Assembly (NCBI GenBank): GCA_005406025.1
Contig: BGZK01000296.1
Location: 434,001 to 498,000, forward strand
DNA: 64,000 nt
Direction: 5' to 3'
Source of the DNA: Eumeta japonica
Lineage: Eukaryota > Arthropoda > Insecta > Lepidoptera > Psychidae
The notes below the pieces were generated by a model. That model made no database searches, was not told the origin of the DNA, and worked only from the letters and a program-made list of their open reading frames with translations. Shown in pieces: positions 35,800-45,792 of the stretch (its first letter is position 1; every line of letters starts with the position of its first letter). A program made the translations under genes and the position numbers.

Positions 35800-36155
35800 A
35801 ATTACAATGTTTATGTTATGTCAGGCTTTGTAATGACATGCTACCAGATACCACCAAACACAAAGAACAACCGTTCTCCACTTCGGGTCCTCATATTCCG
35901 CTCCGCAGGTTAAGAACAAGAAGCAGCAGCAGCAGCTGGCGGAACAGATGGAAAGGAGAACGAAGAAGACGGAACAGGTCAGAGCTCTCCCTCGAGGCTC
36001 TCACCGCCTCTCGAGACGCCACAGCTCCATCTTCAACCATTGATCCATTGATGGGCCCTTCCTCTCGGCCCTTAACGCAACTTCCACCACAGGGAATAAT
36101 AGAGAGAGTCCAAATAATTAGAATGTTTATGTTATGTCAGGCTTTATAATGACAT
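35800..36155. repeat. 40 bp direct repeats flanking a GC-rich insert
   Basis: Direct copies at 35800-35839 and 36116-36155 (aatta-aatgtttatgttatgtcaggctt...), with two differences, bracket a 276-base segment of clearly higher GC. The insert contains an exon-like block at 35909-35977. The arrangement suggests a segment captured by, or inserted into, a palindromic element. Confidence 0.8.
35909..35977 (+). pseudogene. Exon-like 23-codon fragment in the GC-rich insert
   Basis: A 69-base block preceded by 'ctccgcag' and followed by GTCAGA reads VKNKKQQQQLAEQMERRTKK and TEQ, a Gln- and Lys-rich coiled-coil-like peptide. It is phase 0 at both ends. The parent gene is not recognised. I read it as a captured gene fragment rather than a working exon, because no partner exon was seen nearby. 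A different, longer plus-strand frame over the same bases has no support. Confidence 0.4.
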
Positions 36156-36175
36156 AACACAAACATTCTAATTAT
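36114..36175. repeat. 26 bp-arm palindrome
   Basis: The arms at 36114-36139 and 36150-36175 are complementary with one mismatch, around a 10-base loop. The left half and loop are what is duplicated at 35800-35839. It is probably a foldback or MITE end. Confidence 0.9.
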
Positions 36176-36400
36176 GTTTAGAGGGTATGTTTCCGTCACA
36201 CTGCAGAGATATACCCTCCCACAATTTCTGTTTCAGCTTGAGGGGTTTGAGGCTTAAATCCTCCAAGCTGAGCCAGTACAGGTTGGGAGCTGTTGACGAC
36301 TATGGCACTGATAATATCTGGGACTGACGGCTTAATTTGCTCTCAGAGGCACAAACTGAGTGCTTTACTTCAATAGTTAGATTTATTAGAATGCATGTAT
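36176..36400. repeat. Repeat-derived tail with candidate poly(A) signal of the methyltransferase gene
   Basis: The segment includes 'gggactgacggcttaatttgctctcagaggcac', which resembles a stretch common in moth repeats. A TTTATT near 36380 (AATAAA on the minus strand) lies about 200 bases after the methyltransferase stop and is a candidate 3' processing signal. Confidence 0.4.
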
Positions 36401-36585
36401 GGTATACCAACAATGAAAAGCGCAGTAGTACCTAAAATCGCAAAAATAATAGTTACATATTTAATAGTTAATCACACATAAATAGTTTTAATTTCTTGGA
36501 AAAAGGGACTCTATGAAAAGAAATGAAAAATCATATCACTGACAATCATATGTATTTGATTAGTTTAGTTACACAAATTGTTAGA

Positions 36586-37011
36586 TTAATTTACTGTATA
36601 TAAATGTAGATCGCTATAGTCAAAATCATCCAAATTGAATAATATTTCGTTTTCAAGTTGATATGGTCTACAAATGCTTAACCAATTAAAAAATTCTTCA
36701 GATAAGTCTAAACTACTCAAAGTCTCATCCATAGCTCTATTTGTTACAAGGTAAGATCCTTTTTTTATGTGGTTTCTAAAGAAGTACCACATGTTCCTTT
36801 GCTTTTCTACACTGACAAAAAAGTCGAGAACATTTATAAAAATCACATCAGAGTTTTCAACAACATCTATTCTTTCCATTACATCAGAATGAATAACTTT
36901 GATTCTATTAACATCAAGATCAAATTGTGCTATCATTTGTTCTTGAATTTCACAGCATTCTTTATTCATTTCCACGCCTATTATTGAACTTGCATTTGAT
37001 AAATAATATCC
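36586..37011 (-). CDS. Methyltransferase exon 4 (C-terminal domain)
   Basis: After 'ttttttcag' it reads GYYLSNASSIIGVEMNKECC and ends with a run of Asp/Tyr (FDYSDLHLYTVN) before the TAA at 36586-36588. It supplies motif II and the rest of the SAM-binding sheet. The plus-strand frame over the same bases is a shadow. Confidence 0.87.
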   Translation of the reverse strand, partial: GYYLSNASSIIGVEMNKECCEIQEQMIAQFDLDVNRIKVIHSDVMERIDVVENSDVIFINVLDFFVSVEKQRNMWYFFRNHIKKGSYLVTNRAMDETLSSLDLSEEFFNWLSICRPYQLENEILFNLDDFDYSDLHLYTVN

Positions 37012-40000
37012 CTGAAAAAAATAATTCTATTGTTAAACTGAAAATCTATAAGTAATCCTGACTTAATTATATAAAATATGTTTTCGTAAACCCTTTCTAA
37101 ACACTTTTTTTTTCAATTCTGTACAAAATAAAAATTGAATTATCTTATCTCTTTTATGGATATATTAAAAGCATTTAAGGGACAATATATTTTTTTTTTT
37201 TAATTGATAGCAGAATCTTCAATTCAACAGAACTTGCAGATACTTCATATGTTATGAGCAGTAGCATCACAAATGTAAGATACAATATTGGTATCACCAA
37301 AATCTGTGGATACAGCTAAAACAATTATGGAAAGCTTGATGATAATAAATGGCATACACGTGTATTCCCCATAGACACAAAGATACTGCCTAGTTTAACA
37401 CATAGTAAGAATCCAAACCTCTAAATCATTTCACACTTAAATTTTATTCAAACATGTAAAACAAAAAAAAAATACTGTTACGATTCTAAAATATTTCCAT
37501 ACAACACAAATTGATTATAAAAAATTTTCACCCGAGATTACCATGCCTTTTACATGGCTATAGTAATATAGATTCAATACTAAAAGCTAATCACATAAAA
37601 AGATCATCAAACACGCTACATATATAATAAATTTGAAAATTGTAATGACTTTACATTAAAAATATATACCAAAAACTGATAGTGGATGATGCAGTGTAAA
37701 ATGCAATAAGATTATTTTTAAAAACCTATTGATGTTTATCTGTTTGAATATATAAAATGACACAAAATTTCCAAAATGACACAACATATTAACATAGGAT
37801 TTTTTCCGATAAATCAAAGGTGACTTAGAACAGCGCATAGGCCTCATTTCATCAAAATCTGCACATAAAAAATTACCTAGTTGATTCTTGAAAGTAAATT
37901 ATGTGCATATTAATCAGAGTTTATGATGCACATTTTATCAATTACTTAATATATCATGAAATTTCTAATATAAGTATCAATAGATTATATATGTAGGTAT
38001 ATGACTATCTGCCTGTTCTACCTTAGTACACTACGTACTTTGCATATGGTTACATAGAGATAATATGTGCATACAGTTGTTCCATTAAAAAAATGTTTAT
38101 TCACAAAACATCAAGTCATTCAAAATTAATGTAGAATGAAAAAAAATAAAGTAAACACTTATGGAGGGGTTAACATTAAAATGAACAACCCCAAAGTTGC
38201 ATTTTGTAAAATATAATATGAAGTGTTTATTACATGCTATTAACAGCATATTTATTATTTAAATAAATAGTTCTTGCAAAAAGCCAGACAGTTTTTCTAG
38301 AGTTTAATAATTAGCAAATTTAAAAATAAATGTTGCTTGTACTATAATAGGTAGATACATCGGTGGTAATGAGTGCTATTGAGAATAACAATCACCAATA
38401 TAGGCCTGCTCAATCTTTACACACCCGTTGGCTATTGATCATGTGATTTTGTATAGAAGCACTGACTGGCTCAACAAATTTATGACTTACGAACATATTT
38501 AATTGATATTTACTTCATTTAAAAATTTTCTTTGTATTGAATTCCCAACAATAAACTTTTATACAAATTCTTACCATTTTTCTCTACTCATTATATTCTA
38601 TGCATTGTGTTCAAATCGATGCAGTGTTAGGTTGTAAGACAATGATAAGGATAGGTCATTTCTACTGTTCACCACTTTTTTTCATTATTACATTTTCAAA
38701 CTTGTACTAAAAAGTGTTGAGCTTTTTTTGCAAAAAAAAAAGAGATTTAAAAATACAATCATCATCAACAATAATAATAATAACAGTAACAAAAATAAAA
38801 ATACAAACCGCATACAAAACTGCCCCTATCCTACTTCCGACATCTAGAATTTGCCTTCCATGCAAATCCTCAGGCAAAAGTACTTTAAAGGCGTAGTGTA
38901 AGGCTTGTCGAGACATAGAATGTGAGATGAAAATCAATTTCTGAAACCATAAATTTGTAACCTTTTTGTACATTATTTATTTCAAAATTCAAAAAATGAA
39001 CACTTATGGGAACATCTCTGTCCGCTCATCTCACAAAATAAAAGATTGCTAATAAAATACCATTTAAAATACCTATTTATATTTTCAACTTTTATTTCGC
39101 ACTTGAAAAAATAGTTTGAAACAATTTTGAAACATTTTTTCTAATAGTAAATCACAAAAAAAACTCTGACTAAAATCATAAATGTTGGAAATAAGAAGTA
39201 TATTGGAGTTAAATTGTTAGTTTCGTTTTCTCAGATAATTTTTAACTATAATTTAAATTGTATAACTCTAAAATATCCACAATTTAACCATATTTGATTA
39301 CAAAGTTATCTTTCATTTCCTTAAATTTATTTAAAATATATCCTAATGAATAATAAAAAATATACTGCCATGTCAAATCTATACCCAACATAGATACTAA
39401 AGTGCATTATCCAGATCGTACAACTTGCCTGGTTGCATTTATTATTTACATTATAAAAAGATATAATTTACATAAATAGATACATAATATAAACGTTATT
39501 TATTTTTCAAATGAATTCATGATCATTTAATTTGATAAACAAATGTACAAATTGCCATTACTTACATCAATGTTTCGAGAATGACAGTCTACACAATAAT
39601 GCCTTTGAATTTTTCCTTTTTCTGCAAGTTTTTCAGTTTCTTCATTATCATATAAAAACTCATCTAAATGATATGTATTTATTTTCTTACAGTCTGCTTG
39701 ATCACCTATAAGTGGCATTACAATATTTTCTGTTGAAAATTCAGCTTCAAATGGTACTATTTTTTTTATTGCCGACCCTAATTTCCTTAATTGTTTATCG
39801 GTTTCGCCCATAGATTGAACTTTATTTAAATCTGAAATAAAATGTATTTGAATCAAAACCTACATTACTTATGATATTTATCGACAATACAATACAAACT
39901 CTCAGTTACTATTTTATTTTATACATGAAATAATTTTAGACAAGTAGGTAAGCTCAATAAATACAATGCAATTTCTTTTATTGAATTACTGTAAATATTA

Positions 40001-40137
40001 TTTAAATAGAGGTTACCTTTCCTGTAAGACTGACTGATGATCCAACGTTCCATGTACTCTCGATCTACATCATTTAATTCAGACATTAAGTTAAGAAAAC
40101 AGTTTTTTGCACTTACTATGTTTTCATCACTAGTCAT
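36586..40137 (-). CDS. Class I SAM-dependent methyltransferase-like protein (4 exons, complete)
   Basis: Four exons (40017-40137, 39566-39831, 38809-38940, 36586-37011) join in phase to 314 codons plus stop. Residues 1-129 form a charged, probably helical N-terminal part with a small HYCVDCHSRN Cys motif (C120, C123). The phrase HSMSRQALHYAF (about 137-147) leads to ILDVGSRIGAVLYA (160-173), the glycine loop that binds S-adenosylmethionine. IIGVEMN follows, with an acidic ribose-binding residue (E187), then VIHSDVM and DVIFINVLDFF at the motif II/IV positions. The fold is that of a class I methyltransferase; the N-terminal part and exact family are unknown to me and the substrate cannot be predicted. 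No signal peptide or membrane segment was seen, so it is probably intracellular. The gene runs the same way as CLASRP and is separated from ITPK1 by a Jockey insertion. Confidence 0.82.
37012..38808. other. Methyltransferase intron 3
   Basis: The 1.8 kb intron is AT-rich with no recognised repeat family or exon. Open frames on either strand are short and of low complexity. Confidence 0.4.
38809..38940 (-). CDS. Methyltransferase exon 3 (motif I)
   Basis: After 'atggtttcag' it reads KLIFISHSMSRQALHYAFKV, LLPEDLHGRQ and ILDVGSRIGAVLYA. The donor is TATGCG|GTTTGT. The 44 codons are in phase 0 at both ends. Confidence 0.85.
39566..39831 (-). CDS. Methyltransferase exon 2
   Basis: It starts after 'ttatttcag' and reads DLNKVQSMGETDKQLRKLGS, then continues through TYHLDEFLYDNEETEKLAEK to HYCVDCHSRNID. 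It ends in phase 0 at GAT|GTAAGT. Confidence 0.85.
40017..40137 (-). CDS. Methyltransferase exon 1 (start codon)
   Basis: ATG at 40135-40137 opens MTSDENIVSAKNCFLNLMSE, then LNDVDREYMERWIISQSYRK. One base carries over at AAAG|GTAACC. The upstream sequence is AT-rich, with no competing in-frame start seen. Confidence 0.85.
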
Positions 40138-40784
40138 TTTATGATTGTATTGTGATTATAGAATAAAGTTATAAGAGATTATAACCTCAAAATTACCCAA
40201 ACAAACTTTACTATCAAATGTACTTTGTGTTTACCAATATAGAGTATAGTTTGTGGTGTTTACTATTGTGTACCTTAAAGTATAGTTTGTGCTATTGTGC
40301 TTTTCGTACTTCTCTAATGCTTCTCTATGTCTCTATGTTTGCTTTACTGATATACAACAATAGGCAGTGTTGCCAATCATGAGTTTAATTAGGTTTTTTT
40401 TTAATAAATATGCTTTAATAGTTTCTTGTAAAAGATACCTTTCATAAAGTTTTCATTGATATTCTAAATGATACATAATTTTCAAATCGACACTATGAAA
40501 ATAGGGCAGTTTATTATTTTTTTTAAATTACTGTATTTAAATTTTTATTATTTTCCTAAGAGTGTAGAGAAACCACCATTTTTTTACAACTATAAATATA
40601 CCCGAATGTTGAGTGTTTTAAATGGCTAACTATACATAGAAAACACTAAATGACTTCATTGTTTGCTAATGACATGATGCCAACAAAATTATATCACGTT
40701 AAACTCGGTTTTGGAAGAAAGAACTAATATTTTCGATGGCTTATAGTCCATGGCTTTCATAACCAATTTTAATTTCGATTTCAC
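40138..40784. other. Upstream region of the methyltransferase gene
   Basis: The promoter should lie here. A local duplication is visible: 'tatagtttgtg' near 40247 and again near 40280, and 'ttctctatg' near 40322 and 40331. No core promoter element is clear. Confidence 0.35.
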
Positions 40785-40795
40785 TTTTAATTATC
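40785..40795. repeat. Target-site duplication, left
   Basis: ttttaattatc, repeated exactly at 43208-43218 on the other side of the Jockey-like element. Confidence 0.85.
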
Positions 40796-43207
40796 TTTTT
40801 TTTTTTAAAAATGTCTATCCTGCACACCCTCGCGCCCGTACGCGTGGGTGTGGGACTGAAACCCACTAAAAATTCCTCCTGAAAGTGAAGTGAATTGGGT
40901 CGGCTATGCTATTTAGTCGGTCGAGACGAGTCAGATGACAAGTCAGACGACTTTGATAGCTTCACCGAGTGCGGCCGGACGGCACATGCGAGTGCCGACG
41001 GCGCGTGACATGCGCTGGACGACGCCTGGTGGAAGTCGTCTCGGCATAGGATGTCGCAGGAAACCGTCACGGGTCGGTTCCCTCCTCCTGCCGGAGGCGG
41101 TTAGCGGCCCGGGTGGAGTGGGGAGCTTAGGTCGATGACCTGACTAACGGATAGACCTACTCTAAGTCAGTCATGCATGTCGTTGACGTCATTAAGGCTT
41201 TCAACTGCCGCTGTAAGAGCGTCAGGTGGATCGGTAAGTACGTTTCGTGGCCTACGGATAAGGTGGGTGGGATGCGGCGGTTGATAGTCAACCGCCGCGC
41301 GTAGCGCATTGGGATGTGATCCCGCGATGTCGAAGAATCGCTTCGATGCGTCCTTCATATATTTGGAAATAGTGGGAGTTCTAAGTCCCTATGGAGAATT
41401 GAATTACGAACACACCAATGTGCATCCGTTGCGGCTCTACAGAATTTATTCTGTATTACCTGTAGTCTACGTAGTGCTTTTGGAGCGGCGTGAGCGAAAC
41501 GGGAGACGCGTATGTCATCACCGTCCTAATGCACATTTTGTATATGGTACGTTTATTACGTCTAGATAGTTTACTTTTTCTACCGAGCACGGCCCCGAGC
41601 CTTGCTTTGTAGAAAAGTGTATATTCTAACACGCTCGATATGATCTCGGAAGTGTAGATTTTTATCGAGCGTGACTCCTAAGTATTTGTAGTTCCGTTGC
41701 CACGGAATGATCGCATCCAACATTTTAAGATTGGGAGTGTTTTGTCGACAATGAGTCGACTCTAATCTTACCATACTTGAATTGTATGGCTGCTGATTTG
41801 TCGGGTTTACTTCTATCCTCCACTTCCGGAACCATTGACCTAGCTCGTCAATGGCCCTCTGGAGGGGAGGAGGGTGAATCGGGTGCTCCTATTCCTATTT
41901 CCGTAAAGAGCGCGGTATCGTCCGCGAATAACGCGAGTTGGACGCCAGACGACGACGGTCGCGGTACATCGTTTGTGTACGCGGAGTACAGCAGAGGAGA
42001 GGGTGGAGCCTTGAGGAACTCCTGCTCTGATAAGACGTCTTGTCGAGTGAGTGCGCTCATGCCTAAATGTGAAATGTCTGTTTGCTAAATAATTTTGAAT
42101 AGTGATTATGAGGCGATCTGGTACTTGGAGAGAATATAACTTATAAATCAGACCTGCGTGCCATACCCTATCGAAGGCCTTGGCTACATCAAAGAAGACA
42201 GCTACGGTGCTACGTTCGGTTTCAAAGCCCTCCGAGACATACTCTACTAAGCGGAGGACTTGCTGTGGACAAGAATGGCTGGGCGAAAGCCGAACTGTTC
42301 ATCTATGATAAGGCCTTTCCCTAGGAGGTGATCGCTAAGGCGAGTTTTGAGAATTTTTCGAATAGTTTGCCCAGACCGCTCAGGAGGCTGATCGGTCTGT
42401 AGCTGGCAGGGAGGTCGCGTGGTTTCCCTGGCTTGTGGATGCCTATAACCTCCGCCTCCTTCCAGGCAGGAGGAAAATAGCAATTTTTATGCACGCGTTA
42501 AAAATCGCGACCAGTAAGCAACAACGGTATAGAAAAGCATTTGATTGCTTTATTACTAATACCATCGAGGCCTGGTGCCTTTCTGGTATTAAGTGATTTC
42601 ACTAGCGTTTGGACTTCGCTGAGTGAGACGGGAGCCAGATCGTCTTTGGGTTCGAGGGAAGTTTTGGAGAACCTCTTCCTCGATGCGACTGATATGAGCG
42701 ATGTCGTGCGGAGGGGAAGCGTGAGCATTGAGTCTCTATAGAGTCTGCAAGGCACTGCTATCTCCGCGTCGTCTATGGCCTCTGAATTATCAGGTTTTTG
42801 GGGGTATAGGGTATATCCCTCGGTTTTGAGCGCTTTGGTAACTGCCCAAAACGCTTTGTGGGATGGTTTGATTTCCATGAGGTCGCTCCAACTCTCATTT
42901 CGGAATTCCCGAACGCGAGCTTTCACTTCGCGTTGGAGAGCTCGCGCTCTGGATCTGTACTCGGGAGTGGGATATGCGCGCGGCGCAAAGCTGCGTTTTG
43001 CTCTTATCAATTCGAGAATATCGGGCGGAAACTTCCGGCGATCCGAGGATGCCGGAACCTCCCGCTCGCTCTCCTCGACCACTGTCCTGACGTGGTTGGT
43101 AAGAACACCTATGGCAAGGTCAATCTCGTCTGTAGACGCGATGTCATTGGGAATGCTATTGAGGTTTGGAGTGTCGATTTTCTCAAGCGCGGTCGACACT
43201 CTTTTTT
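40796..43207 (-). mobile_element. Jockey-like non-LTR retrotransposon, 5'-truncated and degenerate
   Basis: The minus-strand element is flanked by 11-base target-site duplications ttttaattatc (40785-40795 and 43208-43218) and ends in an 11-base poly(A) (40796-40806 as T). From 5' to 3' it carries a pre-RT region (WSDLMEIKPSHKAFWAVTKA), KAPGLDGISNKAIK, a PISL-like and DEQFGFRP region, ALFADDTALFTE (the FADD catalytic box), YLGVTLDKNLHFRDHI, and a C-terminal PNALRAAVDYQPP..IRRPRNVLTDPPDAL. Frameshifts separate these parts. It is much more GC-rich than its surroundings. It inserted between the methyltransferase and ITPK1 genes, without touching an exon. Confidence 0.9.
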
Positions 43208-43218
43208 TTTTAATTATC
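43208..43218. repeat. Target-site duplication, right
   Basis: Exact copy of 40785-40795. On the minus strand it precedes the truncated 5' end of the element. Confidence 0.85.
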
Positions 43219-44113
43219 ATGTCATACTAGTTCACATAGGCTATCAACAAATATAATATTCTAAATATCAAAGAACTATCCTATTGTATGGATTTGTTTC
43301 CCGTGTGTATAATAGGAAATTGATATTCTCAATTCATATATATATATTATTTTAGGACATATTTTTTTGTTCATTTATGGCCTGAAATTAAAATTATTTT
43401 ATTAACAAACTACAAGAATATAGATTACAACTATGTACAATAATATGTCTGTGATTCAGAACAATGCGAGGTAACAGAATAATCCAAATCGGTATTCTAA
43501 TTGCGAAAGGAATAATAAATTGAACTAATGTTTTGATTTATAAATAAAGACAGAATAGACAAAACATTTTCTTTAAGAAGAAAATATTCAATCTATCAAT
43601 CTCCGTTTCCTCTTCTCCAAACTTCATCGATTATACTGAACTGGTTCAATCCGAATTCCTTTCACCGCATATGTTAATAAATTGAGGAATAAATTATGCA
43701 AATCTCAAGAAAATCATAAAAAAGTCCTTCAATTAATGAAAATATAATTCGATTAAAATTAACTGCAATAAATGAATAATGATAAATCCTAATTTCAATA
43801 GAAACTGTTATAAACTCATTTATTTTTCCTAAGTTGCGCCAGTAACTTTGCTTTGTCATCTCAAATATATTTAAAAGAAATAAAAAGGTGACAATACATT
43901 ACCAATGGAAGAGTACCAACTTAAAGCCGTCCCTCGTGAATTAGCTATTTCTAAAAATCGAATTTATAGAAAAGATTCATGGATAAGTACATTTTTTTCT
44001 AATTGATAGGTTTGTAATATTTATATTTAAAACAGGAGCTTGAATTATGATTTATTAAACTTGAAATTTTGTCTACGAGTTTTTTAAAACATATTAAAAT
44101 GCATAATAAGTAC

Positions 44114-44275
44114 AGTACAATGCACGAAATTTTGCCGCTGTGAATTTCGTCATGAAAGCGTCGTAATGGTATAAAAGAACGCGGCGGGAAAGAAGGAAAG
44201 GTCGGGAAACGTAATACCTGCGCAGTATATCATTCCCAGCCAATTCAAAGTTGCACAGTTTCGTGCATCGTACTG
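44114..44275. mobile_element. MITE copy 2 (gtac..gcacgaaa family), best ends
   Basis: The element begins agtacaatgcacgaaa and ends tttcgtgcatcgtact, so the ends are inverted repeats of about 16 bases. It is 162 bases long, with a central 'cgcggcgggaaagaaggaaaggtcggg' block (no coding capacity). Sister copies lie at 31319-31447 and 56323-56485. Confidence 0.8.
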
Positions 44276-44660
44276 TGCACGAGTACTATTCTCTTCACGT
44301 TTTATTCCCAGTCACAGTTCAATCTTGATTTAAATAGAATTTTGCAATTTTTAAGAAAAAAATTGTTTTCCTCGTTAAAACTATGGGAATATCTTACATT
44401 GAAATAAGAGTTATACCCATAATAATTATTACTCAGAGTAAAAATGTCATAGGGACCGTTTATAATTTTTTATACTATCCTTTACAAATATTTTTCCTTT
44501 TTGTATATCTACAAACCAAAAAGCGACAAACATGATTTGTTTTTACCCAAAAATCAGCGATCATACTTATAATGTCAAATTGACCACTCGGGTTTCTTTA
44601 GCTTGTGGCACTGATCTATAAAAAAGAGAAGATCTACAGTCCCACGCTTAAAACGGCTTT

Positions 44661-44755
44661 GGTAAACGAGTGCTAAAAGAAACAGTTTAGCACTCATTTA
44701 CCAAATTACTAAATTTCTCTACAATTTTTGTCATTGTAGAGGAATTTAGTAATTT
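44661..44755. repeat. Two back-to-back hairpins
   Basis: Hairpin 1 has 17 bp arms at 44661-44677 and 44686-44702. Hairpin 2 starts at the very next base, with 21 bp arms at 44703-44723 and 44735-44755. Each has one mismatch. The layout echoes the pair at 24111-24223, although the sequences differ. Confidence 0.88.
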
Positions 44756-45637
44756 GAAATTATCAATGAAATCGCCTAAAAATTTTTCTATGCAACTGAT
44801 ATCTGTATATTAACGTATCTACATAATTTATATTTTCTTTGGCCCCAACCGATTTAATTTAATATCCTTCAGAAATATAAACATGTATTACAACACAAAA
44901 TATATGAAAAAAACCAACAAAAAAATTTTTGAGACATTTTTCATTGAACTAATATAAACGGAGCATTCCTTAATTTTTTTCTTAGAATTTTAGAGGGATA
45001 AATAAACATGTGAGCTATCAGAGAGCAGGTGGCTACCGCCATTTATCTACACTTTCAATCTTAGAGGAGTCACTATTGCGTCGCTAGATTTCTGGATAGA
45101 AATAGAAAATTTGATAATGATCGCAATGGTGTAGTGGAAAGAGGAGTGGGACGATGGAAGAAGTGAGGCTATGAAAGGAAGAAGTAGGCCATCTATTTTA
45201 TACTTATTTGTCAATCTGAATCAATCTGGAATATGTTTCACTGGAATCTGGAATGTTAAGAGAAAGATAGCTATCTTTATTCTGAGCTGAATGATATGTA
45301 CACAGAACACATGGTGATACTGAGTGGTTGGATCTTTTTATTAGATCTTGATTTTAGAGAAGTATGAAATCAAAATACAGACATTAATTATCGACACTGT
45401 TTTGATGTAGTTTTAGTATGTCAAAGGCAGAAATTAGAAACGAAAATGAGTAGTATGGAGGAGGCTGACTGGTGGCTCTGCATATTTAATTTAGAAAAAA
45501 TGTTAATGAGTGTGAACTTGTAATAAATGCTCCATGACAGAAGGTGAATAGTTACCTTAATAAGTGAAAACATGCTTGTAACTAATATTTGTCAACTAGT
45601 GCTTAGTGACTAATTCGACTATTCTTTTTTGTTCCAG

Positions 45638-45792
45638 TTTTGTGTGGTGATTGTGAATTGTACCTAAGTATGGAAGGCGATATGAAATCTAAGATTAATA
45701 TAGGTGTCTGGATGTCAGACAAAAAAAGTCAGAAATTGAATTGGAAAGAATTAAATAAGGCATGCATTACTCGCGGTTGTATGCTCGTTAAG
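45638..45792 (+). CDS. ITPK1: ITPK1 exon 1 (start codon at 45670)
   Basis: ATG at 45670-45672 opens MEGDMKSKINIGVWMSDKKS. A polypyrimidine stretch and 'gttccag' at 45631-45637 look like an acceptor, implying an upstream untranslated exon; the entry therefore starts at 45638 and includes 32 untranslated bases. The second in-frame Met (45682) is another possible start. The donor is AAG|GTAAAA, phase 0. Confidence 0.9.

Larger units (their letters stand above)
43219..45637. other. Intergenic DNA upstream of ITPK1
   Basis: Contains the MITE at 44114-44275 and twin hairpins at 44661-44755. The untranslated first exon and promoter of ITPK1 may lie here, but neither is identifiable. No coding exon was seen. 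Confidence 0.4.

Noticed and set aside
35838..36149. 103-codon plus-strand frame
   Set aside because: Its Arg/Ser-rich residues come from reading the GC-rich insert in another frame. It runs into the palindrome and has no splice or homology support.
42775..43256. Plus-strand frames of 151 and 132 codons
   Set aside because: They are antisense shadows of the Jockey-like element's pre-RT region.
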